From positions 4,526,001-4,590,000 of the forward strand of contig NZ_CP113529.1 in assembly GCF_026723865.1 (NCBI RefSeq): a stretch of 64,000 nt of DNA, in the 5' to 3' direction. Every line of letters begins with the position of its first letter. The first letter of the stretch is position 1. Under the pieces are notes generated by a model, which made no database searches, was not told where the DNA came from, and saw only the letters and a program-made list of their open reading frames with translations. Made by a program: the position numbers and the translations under genes. The DNA is from Mycobacterium sp. Aquia_216. Lineage in GTDB: Bacteria; Actinomycetota; Actinomycetes; Mycobacteriales; Mycobacteriaceae. Below are positions 20,445 through 28,528 of this stretch, in pieces.

Positions 20445-20872
20445 TTGCCGCCGTCATCGCCGTGGTGCTCTTTGCGGTTTTCGGGGTGCTCGGATTCGGT
20501 TGGCGCAGTGGGCTACAGCACCGGCACACGGGGTCGACGGGCTTTCACCGGGTCAAGGTGGGCCCACCGAGTGGGTCGTCGGGATCGCGATCGCGACGGT
20601 ATACGCGCAACTCGAGATGGGTGGTTCCTGGCGGATCGGGGTGGACGAACGGGAGACCACCACGCTGGAGCGCACCGGCGTGTTCGGTCGGATCCGCAAT
20701 CCGATCTGCACCGCCATCTTCACGTTCGGCCTGGGGTCGCCCTGGTGACGCCGAACTTTGTTGCCTGCGTGGGCTTTCCCTTACACTTGTCGCGAGCCCA
20801 TGGTGATGCGTATCGGGCCTACGCGACCAGCGTCGGGCGCTTCGTCCCGGGTGTCGGCGGCTTCGCTAGCGC
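20436..20872 (+). pseudogene. Frameshifted isoprenylcysteine methyltransferase-like membrane protein (Rv2437-like)
   Basis: Three consecutive reading frames carry parts of one membrane protein. The first (~20436-20560) gives IIAAVIAVVLFAVFGVLGFG, a transmembrane helix followed by WRSGLQHRHTGSTGFH. The next frame (~20570-20748) gives WRIGVDERETTTLERTGVFG then RIRNPICTAIFTFGLG. The last frame (~20745-20865) gives LVTPNFVACVGFPLHLSRAH then GDAYRAYATSVGRFVPGVGG. Together these follow the order of ICMT-family proteins such as Rv2437, which is next to ribokinase in M. tuberculosis. At least two frameshifts, and a probable deletion near the second junction, break the gene. No ATG is seen at the head. 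Confidence 0.8.
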
Positions 20873-21684
20873 GATTCTCGACGCACGTCGTGGGCGATGG
20901 CCAGGCCGTCACCCGTTTCCAACTCGGCCGCCGACTGGCTCATCCACACGCGACTGCGGTTCGGCGACAACAGAATCGACAGATAGTGATGCGGCCGGTC
21001 CGCCGCAAAAGCGAGGCGGTTGACGCGCAGCAGCGCGGCGCCGATCGCGGTGTCGAGCAGGCGGGCGTGGCGAGGGCCTGCGATTTCGGCCGTGATCTCG
21101 TGCCGCATGTGTTCGACCACGACCCCGACATTCGCCAGCAGTTCGTAGAGCGGTTCACGTTGCAATGCCGACTCGGTTAAATGGTCCGCCAACGCGCTGG
21201 GCAACCAGGCTTCGGTGACCATCAACGGCTCACCCGTCCTGCGTTGACGCCGCACCCGCACGATGTGCAGCAGCTCGCCGGACGTCTCGAGCGCGTCGGC
21301 GACGACCCGGGGAGGGCGGCGGTGCGAGTCGAGTTCGAGCACGTCGACCTCGGTCTCGAACTGGGCCTGCCGCAACCCGTCCAGGTAGGAGCCGCCCGCC
21401 ACGGGCAGTTCCGCCGGAGGGTGGTCCCGTACGAACGAACCGACGCCGTGGCGGCGCTCGATATATCCCTGCTCGGCCAGGTCCGCCAGCGCGCGCCGAA
21501 CCGTGATGCGCGAAACCCCGAATTGATCGCACAGGGACTGCTCGGTGGGCAGCGGGTCGCCGGCAGCCAGCACGCCGCGGTCGATCTCGTCGTGCAACAC
21601 CAGGAAGAGCTGCCGGTGCAGTGGCACCCCGGCGCCCGCCGACACCGGTCCGGTTTCGGCATTGGCCTGCTGCATAGTGGTCAT
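20866..21684 (-). CDS. GntR family (HutC type) transcriptional regulator
   Basis: A 272-residue regulator. The N-terminal winged HTH occupies ~24-90 (LPTEQSLCDQFGVSRITVRRAL), and a UTRA ligand-binding domain fills ~110-260. It is divergent from the prpD-like operon, and a near-perfect 30-bp palindrome lies in the shared intergenic region at 21715-21744. It is the probable repressor of that operon and of itself, released by a pathway intermediate. The 3' end overlaps the tail of the upstream pseudogene, so this regulator seems to belong to the accessory block, not the backbone. Confidence 0.93.
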   Translation of the reverse strand: MTTMQQANAETGPVSAGAGVPLHRQLFLVLHDEIDRGVLAAGDPLPTEQSLCDQFGVSRITVRRALADLAEQGYIERRHGVGSFVRDHPPAELPVAGGSYLDGLRQAQFETEVDVLELDSHRRPPRVVADALETSGELLHIVRVRRQRRTGEPLMVTEAWLPSALADHLTESALQREPLYELLANVGVVVEHMRHEITAEIAGPRHARLLDTAIGAALLRVNRLAFAADRPHHYLSILLSPNRSRVWMSQSAAELETGDGLAIAHDVRRESR

Positions 21685-21714
21685 GCTCCCACACCGTCTC
21701 CCTTGCGCCTTAGC

Positions 21715-21744
21715 AGCGGTTGTTATATGTATATAACAACCGCT
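21715..21744. promoter_or_regulatory. GntR operator: palindrome with 14-bp perfect arms
   Basis: The left arm AGCGGTTGTTATAT and right arm ATATAACAACCGCT are exact reverse complements separated by two bases (GT). The site starts 31 bases upstream of the gntR start (21684) and ends 18 bases before the prpD-like start (21763), so it sits where a repressor would block both promoters. The TTGTTATA half-sites are unusually AT-rich for this genome and resemble the T-rich dyads bound by HutC-type GntR proteins. Confidence 0.85.
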
Positions 21745-21762
21745 CGACTTTGGGGAGATCCG

Positions 21763-23193
21763 ATGACCACGGCGCAGCAGCAGTCCGCCACCGATCCGGC
21801 GGGCCCTACCGGGCGATTAGCCACCTGGGTCGCCGACCTCACCCTCGGCGATGTCCCGCGGGACGTGGTCGCGCGGGCGAAATACCTCCTCCTCGACGGC
21901 CTGGGTTGCGCCCTGGTCGGAGCCCAATTGCCGTGGTCGCGTGTCGCCACCGAAGCGGTCCTGGGGCTGGAGGGCCCCGGTGACACCGCGATCATCGGCA
22001 CCGGACAGACCAGCGGCGCGCCCGCGGCCGCGGTGCTCAACGGCACGTTCATCCAGGGCTTCGAACTCGACGACTTCCATCCGCTGGCCCCGCTGCACAG
22101 CTGTTCGCTGCTCATCCCGGCGCTGCTGTCTACCGCGTCGGTACGGCAGCATTCGACGACGGGCGCCGAACTGCTGCTCGGGACGATCGCCGGCTTCGAA
22201 GTGGGTCCGCGCGTCGGATACACGTTGCACGGAACCCAGATGCTCGACCGGGGTTGGCACTCTGGCTCGGTCTTCGGCACGCACTCGGCGGCGATGGCGT
22301 CGGGCAAGGTACGCGGGCTCTCCCCGGCACAGCTCGAAGACGCCCTCGGTCTGGCCGGCACCCAATCCGCGGGGCTGATGGCCGCGCAGTACGAGGCGAT
22401 GAGCAAGCGCATGCACCACGGCCTGGCGGCGCGCAACGGCTTCTACGCGGCCGGGCTGGCCGCGGCCGGATATACCGGCATCAAGCGGGTGTTCGAGCGT
22501 GAATATGGCGGATTTCTCAGTGTTTTCGGTGAAGGCCACGATCCCGACGCCGCGCTGCTGACCGGCCAACTCGGACAACGCTGGGAGACCACGCTCATCG
22601 TGGTCAAGTCTTACGCCGCGATGGGCGGCTTGCACGGGGCGATCGACGCGGCCAGGAAATTGCGGAGTTCAGTTGCACCCAAGGATATTTCGAAGGTCGA
22701 CATCACCGTCGGCGAGACCGTCTACAAGCACGGCTGGTGGACCCCCGAGCGTCCGCTCACGGCGATCGGCGCGCAAATGAATATCGGGTACGCCACGGCC
22801 GCGGCGCTGCTGGACGGCAACGTCCTGCCCGAGCAGTTCACCGGAGCACGGCTCGACTCCGACGACATCTGGTCGCTGATCGCGAACACCTCGGTGCGTC
22901 TTGACGAATCACTGGCCAACGCGCCCATCACCGAGCGGTTTCGCACCGACGTCGCGGTGACCACGCGCGACGGCACCGTGCACCACGTTCGCGTCGATCT
23001 GCCACATGGCGCGCCCACCGACCCGGTCACCAACGACGAACTCGTCGCGAAGTTCCATTCCCTGGCCGACCGGGTGACCAGCCGCGCCCGCGCCGACGCG
23101 ATCGAACGGGCGGTGGTCGGTCTCGAAAACCTGGACGACGTTGAGGACCTGATCGATCTGCTCGCGGCGCCCGTCGCGGGCGCCCTGGACTGA
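21763..23193 (+). CDS. MmgE/PrpD family dehydratase/isomerase
   Basis: A 476-residue MmgE/PrpD protein. The ATG at 21763 follows GGGGAGA and is the first after the operator; an open frame extends upstream through the regulator region but has no support. Family segments include FELDDFHPLAPLHSCSLLIPALL (~residues 101-123), GWHSGSVFGTHSAAMASGK and MHHGLAARNGFYAAGLAA. Members include 2-methylcitrate dehydratase and cis-aconitate decarboxylase-like enzymes. True PrpD normally sits with prpC, which is absent here. The gene heads an operon with an isocitrate-lyase-like and two aconitase-like subunits. The exact substrate is unknown and is likely a branched C5-C7 dicarboxylate or tricarboxylate. Confidence 0.88.
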   Translation: MTTAQQQSATDPAGPTGRLATWVADLTLGDVPRDVVARAKYLLLDGLGCALVGAQLPWSRVATEAVLGLEGPGDTAIIGTGQTSGAPAAAVLNGTFIQGFELDDFHPLAPLHSCSLLIPALLSTASVRQHSTTGAELLLGTIAGFEVGPRVGYTLHGTQMLDRGWHSGSVFGTHSAAMASGKVRGLSPAQLEDALGLAGTQSAGLMAAQYEAMSKRMHHGLAARNGFYAAGLAAAGYTGIKRVFEREYGGFLSVFGEGHDPDAALLTGQLGQRWETTLIVVKSYAAMGGLHGAIDAARKLRSSVAPKDISKVDITVGETVYKHGWWTPERPLTAIGAQMNIGYATAAALLDGNVLPEQFTGARLDSDDIWSLIANTSVRLDESLANAPITERFRTDVAVTTRDGTVHHVRVDLPHGAPTDPVTNDELVAKFHSLADRVTSRARADAIERAVVGLENLDDVEDLIDLLAAPVAGALD

Positions 23194-23203
23194 AAGGACG
23201 GCC

Positions 23204-24097
23204 ATGGCCAGCACTGGCACTGTTAAGGCCCGCCAACGGCTGCGAGAGCTACTGAACGCGCACGAACTGATCATCGCGCCAGGAGTTTTCGACGGTATCT
23301 CCGCGCAGCTGACCAAGCGCACCGGCCACGCCGCGGCGTATATGACCGGCGCAGGCGTCGCCGCATCGGGCTTCGGCCTGCCCGACATCGGGTTGGTCAC
23401 CGCGACGGAAATGTCGGACCGGGTCCGGACGATCGCCGGTGCCCTCGGCGATGTTCCCCTGATCGCCGACGCCGACACCGGCTACGGCGCACCGATGAAC
23501 GTCGTCCGTACCGTCCGCTCCTATGAGTCAGCGGGGGTAGCCGCAATTCAGTTGGAAGATCAGGTATTTCCGAAGCGGTGCGGTCATCTGCCCGACAAAC
23601 AGGTCGTCGATGCCGCGGTGTTCGAACAGACGCTGGCGGCCGCGCTGGATGCCAGGTCCGACGACAACCTCCTCATCGTGGCCCGCACCGACGCTCGCGC
23701 TCCGCTCGGACTGGACGCCGCGATCGAGCGGGCCAATCGCTATGCCGACGCCGGCGCGGACATCATCTTCGTCGAGGCCCCACAGGACGAGCAGGAAATC
23801 GAACGCATCGCGCACGAAGTCGACGCTCCCCTGCTGATCAATCTGGTGCTCGGCGGGCTGACGCCGCTGGAATCGGCGTCACGGCTGCACGAACTGGGTT
23901 ACGCAATCGCGATCCATCCGAGCAACCTGCTGATGCAGGCGACATTCGGTATGCTGCAAAGCCTTTGCCAGCTCAATGGCAGCGATGTTGCAGACTACCT
24001 GCCCACCAGCCCCGCGGACTTCTTCAACCTGGTTGGCATGTCCGAGTGGCTAGAGCTCGACACCCGCTACGCAGGTAAGGACCCATCATGGGCATGA
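23204..24097 (+). CDS. Isocitrate lyase / PEP mutase superfamily lyase
   Basis: A 297-residue TIM-barrel lyase. Metal and substrate residues are visible in DADTGYG (89-95), and the catalytic loop KRCGH (124-128) carries the Cys of 2-methylisocitrate lyase and 2,3-dimethylmalate lyase. The Cys marks a C-C lyase rather than a PEP mutase. It cleaves a 2-hydroxy-dicarboxylate to pyruvate (or glyoxylate) plus a small acid such as propionate or succinate. It starts 10 bases after the prpD-like stop and overlaps the next gene by 10 bases. With LeuC/LeuD-type partners it resembles the dml-dmdAB set of nicotinate fermentation more than the methylcitrate cycle. Confidence 0.88.
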   Translation: MASTGTVKARQRLRELLNAHELIIAPGVFDGISAQLTKRTGHAAAYMTGAGVAASGFGLPDIGLVTATEMSDRVRTIAGALGDVPLIADADTGYGAPMNVVRTVRSYESAGVAAIQLEDQVFPKRCGHLPDKQVVDAAVFEQTLAAALDARSDDNLLIVARTDARAPLGLDAAIERANRYADAGADIIFVEAPQDEQEIERIAHEVDAPLLINLVLGGLTPLESASRLHELGYAIAIHPSNLLMQATFGMLQSLCQLNGSDVADYLPTSPADFFNLVGMSEWLELDTRYAGKDPSWA

Positions 24098-25335
24098 CCA
24101 TCATCGAAAAGATCTTTGCACGCAAAGCCGGCCTGGAGTCCGTGTCGCCGGGTGACACCATCGTCGTCGACGTCGATATGACCGTGCTGATCGATCTGCA
24201 GTTCGCCACCATGTGGATACAGCCGAAAAGGATCAATGACCCGGACAAGCTGGCTGTTGTCATGGACCACGCCGTCCCGGCGCCGACCATCAAGGACGCT
24301 GCCGGCGGTCCGCATGCCCGCAAATTCGTGGCCGACTTCGGCATCGAACGGTTCTACGACGTCGGCCGCCACGGCATCTGCCATCAGGTCATTGCCGAGA
24401 ACGGCCTGGCCCGGCCCGGAGAAGTACTGGCCTGCACCGACTCTCACACCTGCGCCGCCGGTGCCTACAACACCGCTGCCCGTGGGCTGGGCCCTGCCGA
24501 GGTGTACTCGATCATGTGCACCGGCACCACCTGGTTCCAAGTCGCACCGACGGTCCGCTATGAGCTCGACGGCGTCAAGCCAAACACGGTGAGTGGCAAG
24601 GACATTTTCTTGCACATCGCCGACAAGTATGGCGACGCCGCCAACCTGAACCTGGAATTCGGCGGCCCGGGCCTGGCCGGCATCCCGATGCACGACCGGC
24701 GCACCATCGCAACCCAGGGCGCCGAGGTGTCAGCCGACTTCAGCACCTTCGAAGCCGACGACGTGTTGGCGCGCTTCCTCGACGGCACCGGAGTCGCCGG
24801 ATATACCTCGGCGGCACCGGATTCCGACGCCACCTACCACGACGTGCGGCACGTCGACCTGTCGATGCTGGAGCCCTATGTGGCGCGGCCGGGTACCGTC
24901 AGCCGCAACGGGCTGCCCGTCTCGCAGTTGAGTAGGCAGAGGGTGGACCAGGCCTTCATCGGATCGTGCGCGAACGGTCAACTCGAGGACCTCGAAATCG
25001 CCGCACAACTGCTGCGCGGCAAGACGGTCGCCCCGGGGGTGCGGCTGCTGGTCACGCCGGCCTCCCAGGCGGTGTATCGACAAGCCATGCGGCTGGGGTA
25101 TTTACAGGACATCGCCGACGCGGGCGGCGTCATCACCAACTCGACCTGCGGCGCTTGTTTCGGCTATCACATGGGGGTCATCGGGCCCGGCGAGGTGTGC
25201 ATCACCTCCAGCACGCGCAACTTCACCGGACGCATGGGCAGCACCGAGGCCGAGATCTTCATGGCCTCACCGGCCACCGTCGCGGCGTCGGCGATCGCCG
25301 GGTACATCACCGACCCGAGGAGCGTGGCGGCATGA
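24088..25335 (+). CDS. Aconitase/isopropylmalate isomerase-like large subunit
   Basis: A 415-residue LeuC/DmdA-type hydro-lyase subunit. The active-site TDSH motif is at 117-120. The three 4Fe-4S ligands are Cys294 (GSCANGQ), Cys354 and Cys357 (CGACFG). At about 415 residues it matches the short archaeal-type LeuC and dimethylmaleate hydratase DmdA, not the ~470-residue bacterial LeuC used in leucine synthesis. It therefore probably serves this catabolic operon. The stop overlaps the small subunit start (ATGA). Confidence 0.9.
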   Translation: MGMTIIEKIFARKAGLESVSPGDTIVVDVDMTVLIDLQFATMWIQPKRINDPDKLAVVMDHAVPAPTIKDAAGGPHARKFVADFGIERFYDVGRHGICHQVIAENGLARPGEVLACTDSHTCAAGAYNTAARGLGPAEVYSIMCTGTTWFQVAPTVRYELDGVKPNTVSGKDIFLHIADKYGDAANLNLEFGGPGLAGIPMHDRRTIATQGAEVSADFSTFEADDVLARFLDGTGVAGYTSAAPDSDATYHDVRHVDLSMLEPYVARPGTVSRNGLPVSQLSRQRVDQAFIGSCANGQLEDLEIAAQLLRGKTVAPGVRLLVTPASQAVYRQAMRLGYLQDIADAGGVITNSTCGACFGYHMGVIGPGEVCITSSTRNFTGRMGSTEAEIFMASPATVAASAIAGYITDPRSVAA

Positions 25336-25892
25336 CGGTGAGCTTCTCCGGCAAGGTCTGGGTGTTCGGCGACAACCTCAACACCGATGCCATGTACCCC
25401 GCCTTCGCGATGAAGATGGATCCCCCCGAAGCGGCCAAGCACATCTTTTACGAGGTCCGACCGGGTTGGACCGATCAGGTTTCACCGGGCGATATCGTGC
25501 TGGCCGGCATGAACTTCGGGATCGGATCGTCGCGACCGGTCGCATCGTTGTTCACCGAGCTTGGCATCGCCGGACTCGTCGCCGAAGAGTTCAACTCGCT
25601 ATTTTTTCGCAATGCCGTCAACGCCGGGCTGCCCGCGATCACCTTGCCCAACGCCACCACCGTGTTCAGCGAGGGCGATACCGGAACGTTCAACCTGTCC
25701 GAGGGCAGCTGGCGCAACGACAGCACCGGAAAGTCGGGGACGGTGCCCCGGCTGCCCGACCTGATCCTCGAGATCATCGAAAGCGGCGGCGTCATGCCCC
25801 GGCTGGCGGCGCAGGGCTACCTGCCCGCCGAACTCGGCGACCTGCTGCGGTCGAGCGCGGTCGCTATGCGCGGCACCGGGAGCGGCGCGTAA
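25332..25892 (+). CDS. Aconitase/isopropylmalate isomerase-like small subunit
   Basis: A 186-residue LeuD/DmdB swivel-domain subunit. The start ATG at 25332 overlaps the large-subunit stop by 4 bases; the longer open frame upstream lies inside the large-subunit gene. The signature [20 protein letters not shown], then [20 protein letters not shown], is complete. The usual Glu after SSR is Pro here (SSRPVA), as in some catabolic relatives. It pairs with the preceding gene to hydrate or isomerise a dicarboxylate. Confidence 0.9.
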   Translation: MTVSFSGKVWVFGDNLNTDAMYPAFAMKMDPPEAAKHIFYEVRPGWTDQVSPGDIVLAGMNFGIGSSRPVASLFTELGIAGLVAEEFNSLFFRNAVNAGLPAITLPNATTVFSEGDTGTFNLSEGSWRNDSTGKSGTVPRLPDLILEIIESGGVMPRLAAQGYLPAELGDLLRSSAVAMRGTGSGA

Positions 25893-26437
25893 TGGCATTG
25901 CTGGGGAAGCTACTACGCGGAGTTCGATCCAGCGAACATCGCAGCCCGTTGTCCGGAAGTGGCTTTGCTGCGCCGGAATCGATCGTGGTGACCAGCGCGG
26001 CCTTCACCGGCGGCGCCGCGCTGCCGGCGTCCAGCGCCGGCAAGGGCGTCGGCGACAACACGTCACCACACCTGCGCTGGGACGGGCTGCCACCCGAAAC
26101 CCGGCAGGTGGTGCTCATCATCGACGACGTCGATGTGCCGCTGCCCCGACCGCTGTTGCACACGGTCGCGGTGATCGACCCGACGGTGGCCAGTGTCGCG
26201 GCGGGCGCGTTGCAGCCGGGAACACCGGGGATTCGATTCATCCGGGCCGACCTGGGTCATCGCGGGTATGCCGGTCCACGACCGATTCCCGGCCACGGGG
26301 TACATCGCTACCGCTTCCACGTGTTCGCGATCGACCAGCCGATCCCGGACACCGTCGGAACCGCCAAGGCCCTGCTGGCCGTGATGGCCGGGCATGTACT
26401 GGCCCGCGGCACACTCACCGGCACCTACGAGCGGTAG
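25892..26437 (+). CDS. YbhB/YbcL (PEBP) family protein
   Basis: A 181-residue PEBP-fold protein. The ATG at 25892 overlaps the small-subunit stop by one base (TAATG). Family segments are NTSPHLRWDGLPPETRQVVLIIDDVDVP, the GHRGYAGPRPIPGHGVHRYRFHVFA ligand-loop region, and ARGTLTGTYER at the C-terminus. PEBP proteins bind phosphorylated or anionic ligands; bacterial functions are poorly known. Tight coupling makes it the fifth gene of the prpD-like operon, although such genes often travel as passengers. Confidence 0.88.
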   Translation: MALLGKLLRGVRSSEHRSPLSGSGFAAPESIVVTSAAFTGGAALPASSAGKGVGDNTSPHLRWDGLPPETRQVVLIIDDVDVPLPRPLLHTVAVIDPTVASVAAGALQPGTPGIRFIRADLGHRGYAGPRPIPGHGVHRYRFHVFAIDQPIPDTVGTAKALLAVMAGHVLARGTLTGTYER

Positions 26438-26473
26438 GCCCGCTCTGGAGTCGCACCCCGGCTGACCTGCGGT

Positions 26474-26510
26474 TGGCAGTAGGTGGCAGCGTCTGGCGTC
26501 CATCTGGCAG
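26474..26510. promoter_or_regulatory. Four helically phased TGGCAG-type direct repeats
   Basis: TGGCAG begins at 26474, 26484 and 26505, and TGGCG at 26494, giving spacings of 10, 10 and 11 bases. The set ends 54 bases before the start of the small membrane protein gene. Repeats one helical turn apart are typical of a site bound cooperatively by several copies of a regulator on one DNA face. Confidence 0.5.
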
Positions 26511-26564
26511 TGGTTTCCGAGCAACGTCGATGACCTCGGTACCACCCAACCAGAAGGGAACGTT

Positions 26565-26972
26565 ATGTCCGCCACCACTCTTGACCGCAAAGCCACTCGC
26601 GACGGCTTTCTTCGCCTCGCGATGCGCGCCGACGCCGCCATCAGCGGCCTGGTCGGCCTCGCCGGCGTCCCATTGGCCGGTTACCTGGCCGAGGTGTCCG
26701 GCACCACGAAGGAGTTCGAGTACGGCATGGCCGCGTTCTTGATCGGTTACGGCGTGCTCGTGCTCTGGCTGGCCGCACTGCCGTCGGTGCGTCGCGCCGG
26801 CATGGCCGTCGTGCTCGGCAACCTGCTCTACACCGTGGCCGCCGTCGTTCTGGTGCTCGCGGACATCTTTCCGTTGACCGCCACCGGTGTGGTCGTCACA
26901 TTGGGATCCGGCATCTACACCCTGTTCTTTGCCGAGCTGCAATACCAGGGCTGGCGCCGCGCAAGGGCGTAG
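26565..26972 (+). CDS. Small four-helix membrane protein
   Basis: A 135-residue protein with four hydrophobic segments (~28-46, 54-72, 77-98, 102-122) and basic ends. The ATG is preceded by AGAAGGGAACGTT. I do not recognise a named function. A divergent relative lies at 28022-28315 on the opposite strand, sharing the LPSVRRAG/VPSVRHAG turn and the IYTLFFAELQYQG/VYTLLFAQLQYLG end. It is separated from the prpD-like operon by a 127-base gap with phased repeats, so it probably has its own promoter. Confidence 0.75.
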   Translation: MSATTLDRKATRDGFLRLAMRADAAISGLVGLAGVPLAGYLAEVSGTTKEFEYGMAAFLIGYGVLVLWLAALPSVRRAGMAVVLGNLLYTVAAVVLVLADIFPLTATGVVVTLGSGIYTLFFAELQYQGWRRARA

Positions 26973-27179
26973 CCCCTTGACCACTCGATGAGGCGGCCAC
27001 ATCTCGGACCGGCATCCCCGTGTCATCGCACCCGGGAGGCCACTCGAGCCAGCGCTGCCGCAGCGGCCTGCCCGCTGCGGCAGCGTGGTGTTAAAGCGCC
27101 GCCCCGCTTGATCCCGGCTGCCGCCAGTTGGCCCCACCGAGGGCATCTCCGTCTTGGTACCCATCGCGATGGTGACGGG

Positions 27180-27460
27180 CTTAGCGGCGACCGCGTTGAA
27201 CGATCGCGGCCATGTCCGGCGGGTAGGGAGTTAACGGCGCATCCACACCGACCTCCGCAAGCGCGGTGAGGCGACGGATCGTGTCGCCAATATCGTTGCG
27301 GTAGTGGAGGAAATACGCCCGGTGACGACGATGCGGTCCACGCCCTCCTTCATTTGCAGCGCAGCAGCAACTTTCGCGTCACATCGTGATTATCGTGCGG
27401 AAAGCCGACTGGACCACGGTTCCCCCGCCGGAGAACACCTTCCCTGACGAAACTGGTCAT
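27180..27460 (-). pseudogene. Possible gene remnant in the gap between the two membrane-protein relatives
   Basis: The 492-base stretch 26973-27464 has no intact gene. On the minus strand, short fragments look protein-like: NDIGDTIRRLTALAEVGVDA then PLTPYPPDMAAIVQRGRR and a stop (27180-27295), and VFSGGGTVVQSAFRTIITM upstream in another frame. The amphipathic helix and AEVGVD turn resemble the C-terminus of a TIM-barrel oxidoreductase of the LLM class, but this is a guess. Frame breaks make it non-functional. The rest of the gap shows nothing I can name. Confidence 0.3.
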
Positions 27461-27464
27461 GCGG

Positions 27465-28025
27465 TCAGCGTGGCGCTCGGATCACCCGCGCATCGATGAT
27501 GTTGTTGTCGAGGTGAGTCACGACCGTCCCGAATCGGGACAGCTTGCCCACCAACCAGTGATTCTCGAACAGCGCGGATACCTGCAGGCCTTCGTCCGGC
27601 CCGATCAGATTCATCAGCGTGCTGAGCATTGCGTTGCCGATCCCCAGCCGCTGATACTGATCCTCAATCAGGAAGCCGAGCTCGCGGCAACCATCCGGAG
27701 TCGCTGCGGCACTGGCCAATCCGACTATGCGCGATGACCGGCCGCCACACACCGCCGCGATCGCGATATGTTCGGGACTGCATGCAAGCAGCGATCGGAG
27801 ATACGACCCCGGGAAGATCGAGCTCGGCGCCAACCATCTGGAATACCGGGTTGCAAGACTGCAACGTTGATGCATGCGAATCAAAGCAGGTCCGTCGTTC
27901 GGTCTGACTCGCCGCAGAGACACCAACGGCGATTGACGCGGGTCGTGTTCGGTGAACCCTCGGCACCCCCGCGTAGTGCTGGGCATGGCCACCGTCTCCG
28001 TGGCGGCGCGTGCGGCCGGCATCAT
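27465..28025 (-). CDS. GNAT family N-acetyltransferase
   Basis: A 186-residue GNAT protein. The ATG at 28025 overlaps the stop of the upstream membrane-protein gene (ATGA), which decides the start; the open frame continues upstream without support. Residues ~38-186 carry the GNAT fold, with motif A in ELGFLIEDQYQRLGIGNAM (acetyl-CoA pyrophosphate loop QRLGIG). The acceptor is unknown. It seems co-translated with the small membrane protein 28022-28315. Confidence 0.78.
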   Translation of the reverse strand: MMPAARAATETVAMPSTTRGCRGFTEHDPRQSPLVSLRRVRPNDGPALIRMHQRCSLATRYSRWLAPSSIFPGSYLRSLLACSPEHIAIAAVCGGRSSRIVGLASAAATPDGCRELGFLIEDQYQRLGIGNAMLSTLMNLIGPDEGLQVSALFENHWLVGKLSRFGTVVTHLDNNIIDARVIRAPR

Positions 28026-28315
28026 CGCGAACTCTCGATGCGCAGCCGGCCAAGGTATTGCAGTTGAGCGAACAGCAGTGTGTAGACGGCGGACGCCAAC
28101 GCGAAGGTCAAGCCACTGTCGTTGCACGGCAAGGCTTTCGCGACTACAAGAGTGACTGCTGCCATCGTGTGGAGGAAGATGGCGACGACAACGCCGATGC
28201 CGGCGTGCCGCACAGATGGCACCACGGCCAGCCACCAGCCGATCAAGCCGCAACCGACGAAGAGCGACTCGACGCGAGACCCGAACACCCGGGTGGCTCC
28301 GGAAAACTCCGGCAT
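28022..28315 (-). CDS. Small membrane protein, short relative of 26565-26972
   Basis: A 97-residue protein with three hydrophobic segments. It aligns with the C-terminal two thirds of the 26565-26972 protein (for example FSGATRVFGSRVESLFVGCG against VSGTTKEFEYGMAAFLIGYG, then VPSVRHAG). The N-terminal helix of that relative is lacking if ATG 28315 is the start. The frame stays open upstream to 28411 and an AGGAG box precedes an ATT codon at 28402, so the original start may have mutated or be a rare ATT. The stop overlaps the GNAT start. Confidence 0.6.
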   Translation of the reverse strand: MPEFSGATRVFGSRVESLFVGCGLIGWWLAVVPSVRHAGIGVVVAIFLHTMAAVTLVVAKALPCNDSGLTFALASAVYTLLFAQLQYLGRLRIESSR

Positions 28316-28489
28316 CCACCCGACCAGACCGATCGGCCTGCCGTGCGCAGGCCCGAAGGCTTCGTAATAGATTGTGCCGGTGCTGATTTCGATCGTCGAA
28401 ATGGATGACTCCTACCTCTGATAGTGCGCCGTCCACGCGACTCACGGGCTGGTTGGCGCTCTTCCGTCAGCGTATCCAGGTGTGATAGA

Positions 28490-28505
28490 ACAATCGAGAA
28501 ATTGT
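28490..28505. promoter_or_regulatory. Short dyad between the membrane-protein gene and the MocR gene
   Basis: ACAAT (28490-28494) and ATTGT (28501-28505) form a 5-bp dyad with a 6-base centre. It lies 24 bases before the MocR start, in the intergenic region shared with the divergent membrane protein and GNAT genes. MocR regulators usually act on the adjacent divergent promoter, so this is a candidate site; the arms are short. Confidence 0.3.
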
Positions 28506-28528
28506 CCTAGATACAAGGTGGGCTATCG

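Noticed and set aside
21181..21762. Upstream open extension of the prpD-like gene
   Set aside because: It would run antisense through gntR and across the operator; the MmgE/PrpD homology begins after 21763.
24966..25331. Upstream open extension of the small aconitase-like subunit
   Set aside because: It lies within the large-subunit gene in another frame; the ATGA overlap at 25332 and the family N-terminus fix the start.
28026..28445. Upstream open extension of the GNAT gene
   Set aside because: It is antisense-frame sequence of the membrane-protein gene, Arg-rich, and the ATGA junction at 28025 gives a natural start.
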